The position numbers were made by a program, and so were the translations under genes. The notes under the pieces were generated by a model that saw only the letters and a list, made by a program, of their open reading frames with translations, had not been told where the DNA came from and ran no database searches. DNA of 64,000 bases. Origin: Arthrobacter gallicola (lineage in GTDB: Bacteria > Actinomycetota > Actinomycetes > Actinomycetales > Micrococcaceae). How positions within the stretch are numbered: position 1 is the first letter of the stretch; each line of letters opens with the position of its first letter. The DNA lies in NCBI RefSeq assembly GCF_014836775.1, contig NZ_JACSQD010000003.1:306031-370030 (forward strand). The letters run 5' to 3'. This document shows, in pieces, positions 16,714 to 26,624 of this stretch.

Positions 16714-18430
16714 GAAACCGGCAGCCCCCGGCGCAGTGCTCGCGTTCCTGCTCGCCGCCCTGGTGTTCCTGGGCGGGTGCTCCTCCATTCCCACCGTTGG
16801 CCCGGTGGGAACCGCCACCGCCAGCGCCGGCGGAAGCGCCCTGTCCAACCAGCTCAGCTACAGCCCGCCGGGACCGGCGGAGGATGCCGGTCCGCAGGAG
16901 ATTATCGACGGCTTTATCACCGCCGGGGTGGGCGCAGGCGAAGATTACAGCGCCGCGCGCGAGTTCCTCACGGCTGAGCTGGCCTCCTCCTGGGTTCCCA
17001 GCGAGCGTGTGGTTATCTACGGAGCTGATCCGAACGTTGTTCCGCTGCCGGAACCCAACGCCTTCCAGATCCAGCTCGAGGTTGTGGCCTCGGTGAACGC
17101 CAAGGGGGTCCGGACCGAATCAGCTCCCGGCACCACCGAGACCATCCAGGTGCGGCTGACTCAAAACGCCGACGAGCAGTGGAGGATCAGCGGCATCCCC
17201 AACGGTGTGATGATCTCCGACGTTATGTTCCCGACAGTGTTCCAGGCCCACAATCTCTACTTCTACTCCAGCACGTACCGCTACTGGGTCCCGGACACCC
17301 GCTGGTTTGTGCAGCGCTCCGGCATGGCAGCCTCGGTGGTCAACGCGATGCTGGCCGGCCCGGCCCCCTACCTGCAGGGCGCCGTGACAAGTGCCTTCCC
17401 GGCGGAAACGTCCCTGGCGCGGGACGCCGTGCCCGTTGTGTCCGGCGTCGCCTCCGTTGATTTCTCCGCAGAGGTCCTGGAAGATTCCAGCGACCTGAGC
17501 CGGCAGCAGATGGCCCTCCAGCTGGAACAGAACCTCCGGCAGCTCAACAACGTGAACTCCGTTGAAATGACGGTCAACCAGCGGCCCGTTGATCTGGGAC
17601 CGGAAAGCAGCGAGCTGATCCCGGTCCAGGACAATCCCTCCGTCGGCAACACCCAGGTGGCAGTCGCCGGCGACGGACTCACCTTCTTCCGGGACCGCCA
17701 GGCGCAGCCAATCGCGAACCTTCCCGACGTCTCGGAATATGACCCCCGGGAGCCCGCCGTCTCCGTTGATCTGGACACCATCGCGTTCCTCTCGGGTGAC
17801 CGGAACACGCTGCTCGTGACAGGTCCGGACAAGGACGTGGCTCCGGTAGCGGCGGGCCGCGGCCTCAGCGGTCCCAGCATTGACCCGGAAGGCTGGATCT
17901 GGTCGGCCTCACATGGAGACGGCGGGGGACCAGGATCGAAGCTGCTCGCGGTGGGTCCGGATCTGCGTGCCTCCAACGGAGCCGGCCTCACACCCTCCTG
18001 GCTGGCTGACATGACCGTGCGGGATCTGCGGATCTCCAGGGACGGCGCCCGGGCACTTCTTGTGGTGGAACAGGGCGGCGCAAGCCGGGTCCTGATCTCC
18101 GGCGTCGTACGTGCTTCGGACGGGACGCCGCAGACGCTGACCACCCCCTTTGAACTCTGGACCACTGCACCCGTGACGACTGCCGTCTGGGTCGGCGAGA
18201 CCGAAGTAGCGGCGCTTCAAAAGGGCCAGGATGACACGCTCACCCCGGTGATTTTGGATCTGGCCACGGAAAACCGTGTCCTGGCACCCTGGGAAGGGAG
18301 CTTTGGGCTCAGCGGCGGGGACGGAGCCGAGGACCTGTTCGTCCAGACCCCCGACGCAGTGTACAAAAAGCTTGGCAACGGGTGGATCAAGGAAATCGAC
18401 GGGCTTCGGGATCCGGCGTTCCCCGGATAA
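16706..18430 (+). CDS. lpqB: Lipoprotein LpqB
   Basis: A 574-residue secreted lipoprotein that interacts with MtrB in mycobacteria and affects MtrA activity and cell-wall homeostasis. The signal peptide ends in the lipobox LGGC (Cys at about residue 27). A GerMN-type domain (residues about 190-320) and a C-terminal beta-propeller-like region follow, as in the family. I start at ATG 16706, with AGGAGGA 5 bases upstream and 8 bp overlap with mtrB; the longer frame upstream would run inside mtrB. Gene order is identical to the mycobacterial operon. Confidence 0.95.
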   Translation: MARKPAAPGAVLAFLLAALVFLGGCSSIPTVGPVGTATASAGGSALSNQLSYSPPGPAEDAGPQEIIDGFITAGVGAGEDYSAAREFLTAELASSWVPSERVVIYGADPNVVPLPEPNAFQIQLEVVASVNAKGVRTESAPGTTETIQVRLTQNADEQWRISGIPNGVMISDVMFPTVFQAHNLYFYSSTYRYWVPDTRWFVQRSGMAASVVNAMLAGPAPYLQGAVTSAFPAETSLARDAVPVVSGVASVDFSAEVLEDSSDLSRQQMALQLEQNLRQLNNVNSVEMTVNQRPVDLGPESSELIPVQDNPSVGNTQVAVAGDGLTFFRDRQAQPIANLPDVSEYDPREPAVSVDLDTIAFLSGDRNTLLVTGPDKDVAPVAAGRGLSGPSIDPEGWIWSASHGDGGGPGSKLLAVGPDLRASNGAGLTPSWLADMTVRDLRISRDGARALLVVEQGGASRVLISGVVRASDGTPQTLTTPFELWTTAPVTTAVWVGETEVAALQKGQDDTLTPVILDLATENRVLAPWEGSFGLSGGDGAEDLFVQTPDAVYKKLGNGWIKEIDGLRDPAFPG

Positions 18431-18585
18431 GACTCAGCGGCGCCTCCCCGCTCCTGCCTGCGGCACGTCGCCTGCACTGTGACACCCCTCCTGCACAAGG
18501 TCGGGCCGGACGACGTGCGGCTGCCGTCATCCACCGGGGAGTGCTTTCCTCCGCCCCTGCGGAACCGGAGCATCGACACTGGGGC

Positions 18586-19407
18586 ATGACCGTTTTTGAG
18601 CGTTTCGAGCGCTTCGAGCGCTGGCTCGCCCACCCGGGAGCCGTGGCGCTGCTGCAGGCGGGCAGAGAACTGCGGGCGGTGCTTTTGCCGGTATGCTGTG
18701 TGGTCTGCGGCCGGCCCGATGAGCCGCTGTGCCCGCCCTGTGCCGGAGAGCTGCGGCGAAGCACACTGCGCCCCTTCAACGCTGCGGCCGGAGCTGGACT
18801 CCTGCCCGCGCAGTGCGCTGACACCGACCCGGAAGAAGACTTCCACCCGCTGCCGGTAACCGCCTCCGGGTACTACCGGTCCGGTCTGGCCAGGGTGCTG
18901 CTCGCCTGCAAGAACCACGGGCACACGGGTCTTGCAGCAGTTCTGGCCCCGGCTTTGGCCCGGGCACTGCACGCCGTGCCCGGCAGCGGGTCCGGGCCAC
19001 TCGTGCTCGTTCCGGTGCCCGGCAGCGCCCGGGCATGGCGCAGGAGGGGCTATGACCCGCTGCGGCTGATTCTGAGAACGGTGGATCACGGCGGACTGCT
19101 GCCCCGGGGCATGAGGATCGAATATCTGCTGGGTTACCGGCGCCTGCCGTTGGCAGCGCGCTGGGCTGCCAGGGGTCCCGGTGGGCAAAAGGGGCTGGGT
19201 GCCAGGGCGCGGCGGACCAACGTCCACGGCTCCATGAGCGCGGGTGGGCCGGGAAGCCTGCAGGGGGTCAGTGTGCTGGTTGCCGACGACGTCCTCACCA
19301 CCGGAGCCACGATCGCCGAAGCCGTGCGGGCCCTGCGTGCAGCCGGAGCGGATGTAACCTGCGCCGTCGTCATAGCCGCCGCCCGTTCCCCGTCGCGCCG
19401 CGAATAA
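18586..19407 (+). CDS. ComF family phosphoribosyltransferase-like protein
   Basis: A 273-residue protein. Near residue 40 it has the double CxxC zinc motif (CCVVCGRPDEPLCPPC) of ComF proteins. Its C-terminus holds the type I phosphoribosyltransferase loop VLVADDVLTTGATIAEAVRAL. ComF aids natural transformation in some bacteria, but in actinobacteria this conserved neighbour of lpqB and hpf has no settled role. I chose ATG 18586 since upstream in-frame residues look non-coding. Confidence 0.88.
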   Translation: MTVFERFERFERWLAHPGAVALLQAGRELRAVLLPVCCVVCGRPDEPLCPPCAGELRRSTLRPFNAAAGAGLLPAQCADTDPEEDFHPLPVTASGYYRSGLARVLLACKNHGHTGLAAVLAPALARALHAVPGSGSGPLVLVPVPGSARAWRRRGYDPLRLILRTVDHGGLLPRGMRIEYLLGYRRLPLAARWAARGPGGQKGLGARARRTNVHGSMSAGGPGSLQGVSVLVADDVLTTGATIAEAVRALRAAGADVTCAVVIAAARSPSRRE

Positions 19408-19619
19408 GGCGCATACGGCGGCTTCCGCAGCGCCCCGCCGGGAAGGACGGCAGGAGCACTTCCGCAGAGGGCACAGGACCGGAAGATGAATTAACCTCCG
19501 GTGTGATCTAACGTGTTGGATATGGACTGCTTCAAGCAAAGGAGCATTCCTGCGGCAGCGGCCGCGGAGGAAACTGGCAGCGGCCGTTGTTGTGTCACCG
19601 AAGAAAATTGGAGGGCACC

Positions 19620-20345
19620 ATGGAATTCATGATCAGCGGACGCAATGTTGCAGTATCCGATCGGTTCCGTCAGTACGCCGCCGACAAGATCGGCAAGGTC
19701 GAAAACCTCGGAGATAAGGTGCAGCGGGTTGACGCCCGGGTCACCAAGCATCAGAACATCCGCGAAGCCGACAGCTCCCTCACCGTGGAATTGACGGTTA
19801 TCGGCCGGGGACCGGTGGTCCGGGCCGAAGCCTCATCCGCGGATAAGTTTGCGGCTTTTGACCTCGCTTACGCCAAGCTTTTGCAGCGGCTGCGCCGCGC
19901 CAGTGACCGCCGGAAAGTGCACCACGGGCGGCACACCCCGGTTCCGGTCCAGGTCGCCACAGCCGGTCTCGACCCGGTCAGCAGCACAGAACCTCTTTCT
20001 GATCAGCTCGCCGTCAAGGAAAACGAACCAGTGGCCGGCAATGAAGCCGGGCAGGAGGAGCAGGCCGGGGATTGCCCGGTCCTGATCCGCCGCAAGGTTT
20101 TCCCCGGCGCTCCCATGAGCCTTGACGACGCCGTCGACAACATGGAGCTGGTAGGTCACGACTTCTACCTTTTCGTGGATTCCGCCACCGGCGCACCCTC
20201 GGTGGTTTACCGCCGCAAGGGCTGGACCTACGGCGTGATCACCCTGGACTCCAAGTGCGCTGAAGGCACTGAGGAGATCCGCGAAGAACTGCGCGGTTAC
20301 CGGGACGGGACTCCCGACACCGGGGAAGTGCGGGCCACCGCCTGA
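19620..20345 (+). CDS. hpf: Ribosome hibernation-promoting factor, long form
   Basis: A 241-residue protein. The N-terminal domain (MEFMISGRNVAVSDRFRQYA) binds the ribosomal decoding centre and the C-terminal domain (VFPGAPMSLDDAVDNMELVGHDFYLF) drives 100S dimer formation in long HPFs. A variable linker of about 55 residues joins them. GGAGG lies 5 bases before ATG 19620; an internal Met three codons later is less well placed. The gene order comF-hpf-secA matches mycobacteria. Confidence 0.95.
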   Translation: MEFMISGRNVAVSDRFRQYAADKIGKVENLGDKVQRVDARVTKHQNIREADSSLTVELTVIGRGPVVRAEASSADKFAAFDLAYAKLLQRLRRASDRRKVHHGRHTPVPVQVATAGLDPVSSTEPLSDQLAVKENEPVAGNEAGQEEQAGDCPVLIRRKVFPGAPMSLDDAVDNMELVGHDFYLFVDSATGAPSVVYRRKGWTYGVITLDSKCAEGTEEIREELRGYRDGTPDTGEVRATA

Positions 20346-20362
20346 CCCTGGGCGGGCCTGCC

Positions 20363-20368
20363 TAGGAT
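20363..20368 (+). promoter_or_regulatory. Probable leaderless -10 element for the YcaQ-like gene
   Basis: TAGGAT is followed by AGGGGC and then ATG 20375. The spacing is the same six bases seen at several other genes in this window. Confidence 0.55.
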
Positions 20369-20374
20369 AGGGGC

Positions 20375-21583
20375 ATGTCTCCCGCCCTAACCCCGGACCA
20401 GGCCCGCCGCACCGTCCTGGGTGCGCAGCAGCTGGCTGCGACGCGGCCCATCCGCCCTACTGCAGGGCAGGTGGGCCGCGTTTTTAATGCGCTGGCACTG
20501 CTTCAAATCGACTCCGTCAATGTGCTGGCGCGCAGCCACTACCTGCCGCATTTCTCGCGCCTGGGACCCTACGACCGGACCCTGCTGGAGCGCATGTCCT
20601 CGCGGCATCCGCGGCAGATGGTTGAGTACTGGGCACATGAAGCCAGCTATATCCGCCCCGAGCTGTTCGCTGACCTGCGGGTCTGGCAGCGCCGAACGTG
20701 GATGCGGGCCCGGGACATGCCCCAGGAGCTGCGTGAAAAAGTCTCTGCTGCCGTTCTGGACCTGCTTGAGCAGAAACATCCGCTCAGTGCCCGGCAGGTT
20801 GAGACGCTGCTGGGCCACGAGAGCGGTACGGCAGCAAAATCGTGGGGCTGGAACTGGAGCGCGGTAAAACGCGTGCTGGAAGATCTTTTCGAACAGGGAA
20901 TCATCACCTCCGCCGGGCGGAGCGCCCAGTTCGAACGGCTGTACGCTCCCACCGGATCCATCCATCCGCTGGGAGCGCGGGCCTTGGACCAGCCGGACCG
21001 CACCGAGGCACTCCTCCGGCTGACCGAGACCGCCGCCCGGTCCCTCGGCGCCGCGACCGCGAATTCGCTCGCCGACTATTTCCGGCTGCCGGTGCGGGAG
21101 ACCCTCACTGCCGCCAGGATCCTCACCTCCGAAGGCAGGCTCGAGGAAACGGAGGTCGCCGGATGGAAAGGCCCGGTTTTCCTGCACGCCGAGGCGCGCA
21201 CGCCGCGCCATACCCGGGCGCGGGCCCTGCTGAGTCCCTTTGACTCGCTCGTTTTCGACCGGCGGCGCCTGCAGGAAATTTTCGGGATCGAGTACCGGAT
21301 CGAAATCTATACACCGGCGCACAAGCGCCGGTACGGCTATTACGTGCTGCCCTTTCTGCTTGGCGACCGGATCGCGGCGCGCGTTGACTTGAAAGCGGAC
21401 CGCGCCGCGGGAGTGCTGCTGGTCCAGTCTGCGCACCTTGAGCCGGAGGCACCGGGCAACACCGACGTTGAGCTTGCCGCGGAAATACAGCTGATGGCGC
21501 AGTGGCTGGGCCTCTCAGCGGTTATGGTAAGACCTGTGGGCAACCTTGCGCCCGCCCTTAAACTGGCAGTTAACCGTGATTAA
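20375..21583 (+). CDS. YcaQ/AlkZ-family DNA glycosylase (HTH_42)
   Basis: A 402-residue winged-helix protein of the family that includes Streptomyces AlkZ and E. coli YcaQ, glycosylases that unhook interstrand DNA crosslinks. The catalytic motif appears as QID at residues 44-46 (ALLQIDSVNVLARSHYLP), the version typical of YcaQ-like rather than AlkZ-like members. The C-terminal block IEIYTPAHKRRYGYYVLPFL is also characteristic. It has its own promoter between hpf and secA. The substrate in this organism is unknown. Confidence 0.87.
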   Translation: MSPALTPDQARRTVLGAQQLAATRPIRPTAGQVGRVFNALALLQIDSVNVLARSHYLPHFSRLGPYDRTLLERMSSRHPRQMVEYWAHEASYIRPELFADLRVWQRRTWMRARDMPQELREKVSAAVLDLLEQKHPLSARQVETLLGHESGTAAKSWGWNWSAVKRVLEDLFEQGIITSAGRSAQFERLYAPTGSIHPLGARALDQPDRTEALLRLTETAARSLGAATANSLADYFRLPVRETLTAARILTSEGRLEETEVAGWKGPVFLHAEARTPRHTRARALLSPFDSLVFDRRRLQEIFGIEYRIEIYTPAHKRRYGYYVLPFLLGDRIAARVDLKADRAAGVLLVQSAHLEPEAPGNTDVELAAEIQLMAQWLGLSAVMVRPVGNLAPALKLAVNRD

Positions 21584-21673
21584 CCCGTGCCGGGAACCGA
21601 GGCGACCTGCCGGACGTCTCTCACGTAGACTGGGGACGCCAGAAAACGGCAACACTAGATTGGGAGCAAATCA

Positions 21674-24427
21674 GTGGCATCACTTCTCGAACGAGTTCTT
21701 CGCACCGGTGACAAGAAAACGCTGAAAACACTGCGTATCTACGCCGACGCGATCAACGTGCTCGAGGACGAGTTCAAGGCGATGAGCGACGCAGAACTGC
21801 GCGCCGAGACGGACAAGCTCAGGGAACGCCATGCGGGCGGCGAGTCCCTGGACGACCTGCTCCCTGAATCCTTCGCCCTCGTCCGTGAAGCCGCCGGACG
21901 CACCCTCGGCATGCGGCACTTCGATGTGCAGATGATGGGCGGAGCTGCCCTTCACCTGGGCAACATCGCCGAGATGAAGACCGGTGAAGGTAAAACCCTG
22001 GTCGCCACCGCACCGGCCTTCCTCAACGCCCTGACCGGCAGGGGCGTGCACGTCGTCACCGTCAACGACTACCTGGCCGAATACCAGTCGGACCTCATGG
22101 GCCGTGTCTTCCGCTTCCTCGGCATGACCACCGGCTGCATCCTGGCGAACCAGGACCCGGCGATCCGCCGCGAACAGTACGCAGCTGACATCACCTACGG
22201 CACCAACAACGAATTCGGCTTCGATTATCTGCGCGACAACATGGCCTGGAGCGCCAACGAGCTGGTCCAGCGCGGGCACAACTTCGCCATCGTGGATGAA
22301 GTCGACTCCATTCTCATCGACGAGGCCCGGACCCCGCTGATCATTTCCGGTGCTGCCAGCGGCGACGTGAACCGCTGGTACACGGAGTTCGCCAAGGTTG
22401 TTCAGCGCCTTTCCCTCGACACGGACTATGAGGTCGACGAGAAGAAGCGCACTGTCGGCGTTCTGGAAGCCGGAATCGAAAAAGTCGAAGACTACCTGGG
22501 CATCAACAACCTGTACGAGGCAGCAAACACACCGCTCATCGGCTTCCTGAACAACGCCATCAAGGCCAAGGAACTGTTCAAGCGGGACAAGGACTACGTC
22601 ATCCTCAACGGCGAAGTGCTGATCGTGGATGAGCACACCGGACGCATCCTGGCCGGACGCCGCTACAACGAGGGCATGCACCAGGCCATCGAAGCCAAGG
22701 AAGGGGTGCAGATCAAGGCCGAAAACCAGACACTGGCGACGGTCACCCTGCAGAACTACTTCCGGTTGTACGAAAAACTCTCCGGCATGACCGGCACCGC
22801 CGAGACCGAGGCCGCCGAGTTCATGAGCACCTACAAGCTCGGGGTTGTGCCGATCCCCACCAACAAGCCGATGGCACGCCTGGACCAGCCCGACCTCATC
22901 TACAAAAATGAGGTCGCGAAGTTCGACGCCGTCGTCAAGGACATCGCAGAGCGGCACGCCTCCGGCCAGCCGGTGCTCGTAGGCACCACCAGTGTTGAGA
23001 AGAGCGAATACCTTTCCAAGCAGCTGGCCAAGGCCGGTATCCGGCACGAAGTGCTCAACGCCAAGAACCATGCCCGTGAAGCAGCGATCGTGGCGCAGGC
23101 CGGCCGCAAGGGCGCCGTCACCGTCGCCACGAACATGGCCGGCCGCGGCACCGACATCATGCTCGGCGGTAACGCCGAATTCAACGCCGTCGCCGAACTC
23201 AACAGCCGCGGACTGGATCCGGCGGAGAACCCCGAAGCGTACGAAGCCGCGTGGCCTGCCGCGCTGGAAAAGGCACAGGCCGCCGTCGCCGCCGAACACG
23301 ACGAGGTCCGCGCGCTGGGCGGGCTCTATGTGCTGGGCACCGAACGCCACGAATCCCGCCGCATCGACAACCAGCTCCGCGGCCGTTCCGGCCGCCAGGG
23401 AGACCCGGGCGAGTCCCGCTTCTACCTGTCGCTGACAGATGACCTCATGCGCCTGTTCAACTCGGGTGCAGCGGAACGGATCATGAACAGCTCCTCCATG
23501 CCCGACGACGTCGCGCTGGAATCAAAGCTGGTGTCCAAGGCCATCCAGAACGCACAGGGACAGGTGGAAGGACGCAACGCTGAACAGCGCAAGAACGTCC
23601 TGAAGTACGACGACGTCCTGAACCGCCAGCGTGAAGCGATCTACGGTGACCGGCGCCGAATCCTGGAAGGCGACGACCTTCAGGAAAAGATCGGCTTCTT
23701 CCTCGAGGACGTCATCACGGCGATCGTCAACGACGCCACGGCCGAGGGCCACGGGGATGACTGGGATCTCGACACGCTCTGGAAGAACCTGAAGATTGTG
23801 TACCCGGTGGGGCTGACGATCGATGAAGTTATCGATGAAGCCGGCGGCCATTCGGATCTCACCCGGGATTTCCTGCTCAACGAAATCCTGTCCGATGCAC
23901 GCCTGGCCTACCAGGCCCGGGAAGATGCCCTGGGGTCCGAGGCCATGCGCGAACTGGAACGCCGCGTTGTTCTCTCGGTGATTGGCCGCAAGTGGCAGGA
24001 ACACCTGTACGAGATGGACTACCTCAAGGAGGGAATCGGCCTGCGCGCCATGGCGCAGCGGGACCCGCTCGTGGAGTACCAGCGCGAGGGCTTCGTGATG
24101 TTCCAGACGATGATGGAAGCCATCCGCGAAGAGAGCATCCGTTACCTCTTCAACGTCGAGGTGCAGGTCAGCCAGCCGGCTGTTCCGGAAGCCCTGCAAG
24201 GCGTCAAGGATGCGCGCGGCGTGATCGGTACACCGGTCATCAAGGCTGCAGGCCTGGACGAGCCGGAGCAGCCTGCCAGCCTGCAGTTCTCTGCCCCTAA
24301 CAGTCAGGGGCAGGTCGAAACCCGGATCGAGCGCACGGCACCGGCTAAGAAGAGCGGGACAGCACCGGGTTCACAGTCCGCTTCGCGCAGGGACGCTAAG
24401 CCCGCGTCGAAGAAGAAGCGCAAATAG
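21674..24427 (+). CDS. secA: Preprotein translocase ATPase SecA
   Basis: A 917-residue motor ATPase that drives export of unfolded preproteins through SecYEG. Walker A is at residues 104-108 (MKTGEGKT), the DEAD-like box is [16 protein letters not shown], and motif VI is [13 protein letters not shown]. The C-terminus ends in a Lys-rich tail (KPASKKKRK) with no SecB-type zinc site, normal for actinobacteria. The start is GTG at 21674 with GGGAG upstream; a TAGACT hexamer at 21626-21631 could be its -10 box. It is the housekeeping SecA by length and context. It converges on the Rv3235-like gene with only 6 bp between. Confidence 0.98.
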   Translation: MASLLERVLRTGDKKTLKTLRIYADAINVLEDEFKAMSDAELRAETDKLRERHAGGESLDDLLPESFALVREAAGRTLGMRHFDVQMMGGAALHLGNIAEMKTGEGKTLVATAPAFLNALTGRGVHVVTVNDYLAEYQSDLMGRVFRFLGMTTGCILANQDPAIRREQYAADITYGTNNEFGFDYLRDNMAWSANELVQRGHNFAIVDEVDSILIDEARTPLIISGAASGDVNRWYTEFAKVVQRLSLDTDYEVDEKKRTVGVLEAGIEKVEDYLGINNLYEAANTPLIGFLNNAIKAKELFKRDKDYVILNGEVLIVDEHTGRILAGRRYNEGMHQAIEAKEGVQIKAENQTLATVTLQNYFRLYEKLSGMTGTAETEAAEFMSTYKLGVVPIPTNKPMARLDQPDLIYKNEVAKFDAVVKDIAERHASGQPVLVGTTSVEKSEYLSKQLAKAGIRHEVLNAKNHAREAAIVAQAGRKGAVTVATNMAGRGTDIMLGGNAEFNAVAELNSRGLDPAENPEAYEAAWPAALEKAQAAVAAEHDEVRALGGLYVLGTERHESRRIDNQLRGRSGRQGDPGESRFYLSLTDDLMRLFNSGAAERIMNSSSMPDDVALESKLVSKAIQNAQGQVEGRNAEQRKNVLKYDDVLNRQREAIYGDRRRILEGDDLQEKIGFFLEDVITAIVNDATAEGHGDDWDLDTLWKNLKIVYPVGLTIDEVIDEAGGHSDLTRDFLLNEILSDARLAYQAREDALGSEAMRELERRVVLSVIGRKWQEHLYEMDYLKEGIGLRAMAQRDPLVEYQREGFVMFQTMMEAIREESIRYLFNVEVQVSQPAVPEALQGVKDARGVIGTPVIKAAGLDEPEQPASLQFSAPNSQGQVETRIERTAPAKKSGTAPGSQSASRRDAKPASKKKRK

Positions 24428-24433
24428 CTCCCG

Positions 24434-25000
24434 TCAGCCAATTTCCAGGACGGTGACCTTCCAGAGTCCGCGCCGCAGCTCCAGACGGAGCGCAACGGCG
24501 CGGACTCTGGCCGTTTCGGCGGCCGCTACCGATGCCTCATAAACGCCCTCTGAGACGGGGCATACCCGGACGTTCAGCACCCGGACGTTGCGGTGCAGCC
24601 GCAGGTCGCTGCGTCCGCGGACCAGGTTAGCCCGCAGCTGCAGCCGTTCGAACTCTTTGAGGTCGAGCCACCGCACCATCTGCTGCAGCGGACGGACGCC
24701 GGCCAGGACCTCAAGCGCACCGACGGTGACTGACCGTGCAATGGCTTCTATCCGTGCGTCGTCATCGGGAGAACTGCTCCAGTTGGCGCCGGCCGGAGGC
24801 GGGTCCGGGTGAAGTGGACGGACCTCAGCGGTGCGTTGCTGCGGGACCACTGGCGGAGCCTGTCCCGGAACGGTGCCGAACACAGGTGTCCGGGGTGGCG
24901 GAACGGGCAGCGGCTCCCCGCTGGCGCGGGCCAGACCTGCGGCTTCGCGGGTGGGAAGTTCTCCCGGCGTGGGAAGGATGATCACGGTTGTCACGGGCAT
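24434..25000 (-). CDS. Rv3235-family protein
   Basis: A 188-residue protein. The first 85 residues are Pro-rich and probably disordered. The C-terminal 100 residues (IARSVTVGALEVLAGVRPLQQMVRWLD to VTVLEIG) match the Rv3235 family, which sits in the mtrA-secA neighbourhood of mycobacteria. The GGAAAGGAAT sequence just before the ATG is a good ribosome-binding site. It lies directly downstream of the LysM gene (18 bp), so they are probably co-transcribed. No function is established. Confidence 0.8.
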   Translation of the reverse strand: MPVTTVIILPTPGELPTREAAGLARASGEPLPVPPPRTPVFGTVPGQAPPVVPQQRTAEVRPLHPDPPPAGANWSSSPDDDARIEAIARSVTVGALEVLAGVRPLQQMVRWLDLKEFERLQLRANLVRGRSDLRLHRNVRVLNVRVCPVSEGVYEASVAAAETARVRAVALRLELRRGLWKVTVLEIG

Positions 25001-25018
25001 ATTCCTTTCCGGTTGGAC

Positions 25019-25861
25019 CTACTCCGAGGGCAGGGGCGGGGCCAGGAGGATCTGGCCGGGCAGCAGCACGTCCGGGTCCGGGCCGACCACCAGCCGGTTC
25101 AGCTCATACCACCGGGGCCAGAGCTCGGCGATTTCGGCGGCAGTCGCAAGCGGGCCCAGCTGTGCGGCTGCCAAATCCCACAGCGTGTCACCGGCCATGA
25201 CGGTGACCCGTTCCGCGGAGGGAGTGTCTGCCCGCAGTCCGGGCGGGACGAGCAGGGAAGGCGGCACCGGATCAGGCGCAGGTTTCCAGGCCGGGTCCAC
25301 CGCTGCGGAGGCATCAGGGCGGTCGGCGGATTCCAGCTGCCACCCAGGGTCCACCGTTCGTCCCGGCTCGCCATGCCCCGCGGTGACGCCGCGGGCACCG
25401 CCCGGCTCCCGGCCTTCGGTTCGGCTGTGGCCAGAGAGCTGCGCTGCAGATAAAACGCTCGCCGACGCGGGCGTGGTTGCGGCGTCCCCCGCCCGCATCG
25501 AAGCCAGAGCTGCGGGTACCGGAACAGCCATCAGCTGGACTCCGAGGGAAGCGGCAGCAAGACGGCGCAGAAAGCCGGGGCTGAACCGGCCGAACACGCC
25601 GGCAGCGCGGACCCGGCCCAGCCGTGCGAGGATCGCAGACATCAAGGCGGCAGCGAGTCCCAGGCTCCACCACCCCAGCACAAGCAGACCTGCCGCAGAG
25701 GCCGCCAAACCTGCAGCATCCTGCAGATCGGCCAGCGACCGGAGGGGCTGCCCGCCAGCAGGCAGCCCGCCGGCGTTCAGCCGGATGCCCGACCAGAGCA
25801 GGAAAAGGCCAGCCACTGCCGAAACAATCGCCTGGAACATGTCTTCAAGATGCCTTCTCAC
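25019..25861 (-). CDS. LysM domain membrane protein
   Basis: A 280-residue protein with three to four hydrophobic segments in the first 130 residues and a C-terminal LysM domain (VTVMAGDTLWDLAAAQLGPL to LPGQILLAPP) that binds peptidoglycan. The linker is rich in Ala, Gly and Pro. I start at GTG 25861 because AAAGGAGG lies 7 bases upstream; an ATG at 25840 would also read. Everything further upstream in frame is the 10-bp repeat array and is non-coding. It is the first gene of a two-gene unit with the Rv3235-like gene. Confidence 0.8.
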   Translation of the reverse strand: MRRHLEDMFQAIVSAVAGLFLLWSGIRLNAGGLPAGGQPLRSLADLQDAAGLAASAAGLLVLGWWSLGLAAALMSAILARLGRVRAAGVFGRFSPGFLRRLAAASLGVQLMAVPVPAALASMRAGDAATTPASASVLSAAQLSGHSRTEGREPGGARGVTAGHGEPGRTVDPGWQLESADRPDASAAVDPAWKPAPDPVPPSLLVPPGLRADTPSAERVTVMAGDTLWDLAAAQLGPLATAAEIAELWPRWYELNRLVVGPDPDVLLPGQILLAPPLPSE

Positions 25862-25870
25862 CGCGGCGCC

Positions 25871-25950
25871 TCCTTTCGCTTCTGTTTGGCTCGATTTGAT
25901 CCAGTTTGATGCTGTTTGATCTGGTTTGACCCGGGTTGGTTCCGATTGAT
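25871..25950 (-). repeat. Array of eight 10-bp units (iteron-like) upstream of the LysM gene
   Basis: Eight adjacent decamers share a CAAA or similar core at the same place in each 10-base unit. On the minus strand the best ones read GTCAAACCAG, ATCAAACAGC, ATCAAACTGG and ATCAAATCGA, with looser units on both sides. The period of 10 is not a multiple of 3, so it is not a coding repeat, and it puts the cores on one face of the helix. It lies just before the ribosome-binding site of the LysM gene. Confidence 0.8.
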
Positions 25951-26007
25951 GTCTTTTCCTACACACGGATTTACCGCCTGTCCAGAGTGGGCGGGGAAAA
26001 CCTGCGT

Positions 26008-26013
26008 TAGCCT
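26008..26013 (+). promoter_or_regulatory. Probable leaderless -10 element for the 26.0-kb gene
   Basis: TAGCCT is followed by TTCCCG and then ATG 26020. No Shine-Dalgarno sequence is present. Confidence 0.55.
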
Positions 26014-26019
26014 TTCCCG

Positions 26020-26571
26020 ATGAGATGGGAAGCGTTGTTTGCGGATCTGGAGGCGCAGCTTGCAGCTGCCGGGCACTCCGCCCGGGAATCTGAAATCGCA
26101 GACCGGCAGCGCGGCGAATCTGCTGCCATCGAATTAGCGGACCGGCTGCGCGGCCAGATCGGCCGGACGCTGAAGGTGCACGTGGATGCACCGTGCGGCG
26201 CGCTGAGGGGTGTGCTGGCCCAGCTGGGCTCGGGCTGGCTTCTGGTTCGAGCCGATGCCGGCACACATGTGGTGCCGGTGGACGCCATCCGGATGGTGGA
26301 GGGCATGGACCGGTTCACTGTTCCCGAGACGGGGGCAGTGCGGCTGGGACTGCAGGCGGCACTGAGGGGTTTGGCCAGGGACCGGTACCCCGTTCACCTC
26401 CAGCTGCGCGGCGGGCTCTCCGCCGCCGTGCACGGCAGCATCGACCGGGTGGGTAGAGATTTTCTCGAGCTCGCGGTCCTCGAAGCCGGGCTTGCCCGCA
26501 GGCGCGGGAACGTGGCCTCAGCTGCGGTGGTTCCGCTGCGGGAGATCGCCGTCGTCAGTTCGCTTCGCTGA
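26020..26571 (+). CDS. Hypothetical protein with two small beta-barrel-like segments
   Basis: A 183-residue protein I do not recognise. After an N-terminal helix rich in Ala and Glu (residues 1-45), two similar stretches appear: LRGVLAQLGSGWLLVRAD to VVPVDAIRMVEG, and AAVHGSIDRVGRDFLELAVL to VVPLREIAVV. Both have the strand-turn-strand pattern of Sm-like small barrels; this is inference. No signal peptide or membrane helix. It has its own leaderless promoter and diverges from the LysM gene. Confidence 0.7.
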   Translation: MRWEALFADLEAQLAAAGHSARESEIADRQRGESAAIELADRLRGQIGRTLKVHVDAPCGALRGVLAQLGSGWLLVRADAGTHVVPVDAIRMVEGMDRFTVPETGAVRLGLQAALRGLARDRYPVHLQLRGGLSAAVHGSIDRVGRDFLELAVLEAGLARRRGNVASAAVVPLREIAVVSSLR

Positions 26572-26624
26572 CCGGGTCAGCGCCCGGTGCTGCGCCGGAG
26601 CGGGGCCTGCGGGGGAGGCCAGTA

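Noticed and set aside
19478..19502. ACCGGA / TCCGGT dyad upstream of hpf
   Set aside because: The arms are only six bases in GC-rich DNA and could easily be chance.
21680..23350. 556-codon open frame on the minus strand
   Set aside because: Antisense to secA, whose motifs are all intact; no domain visible in the reverse frame.
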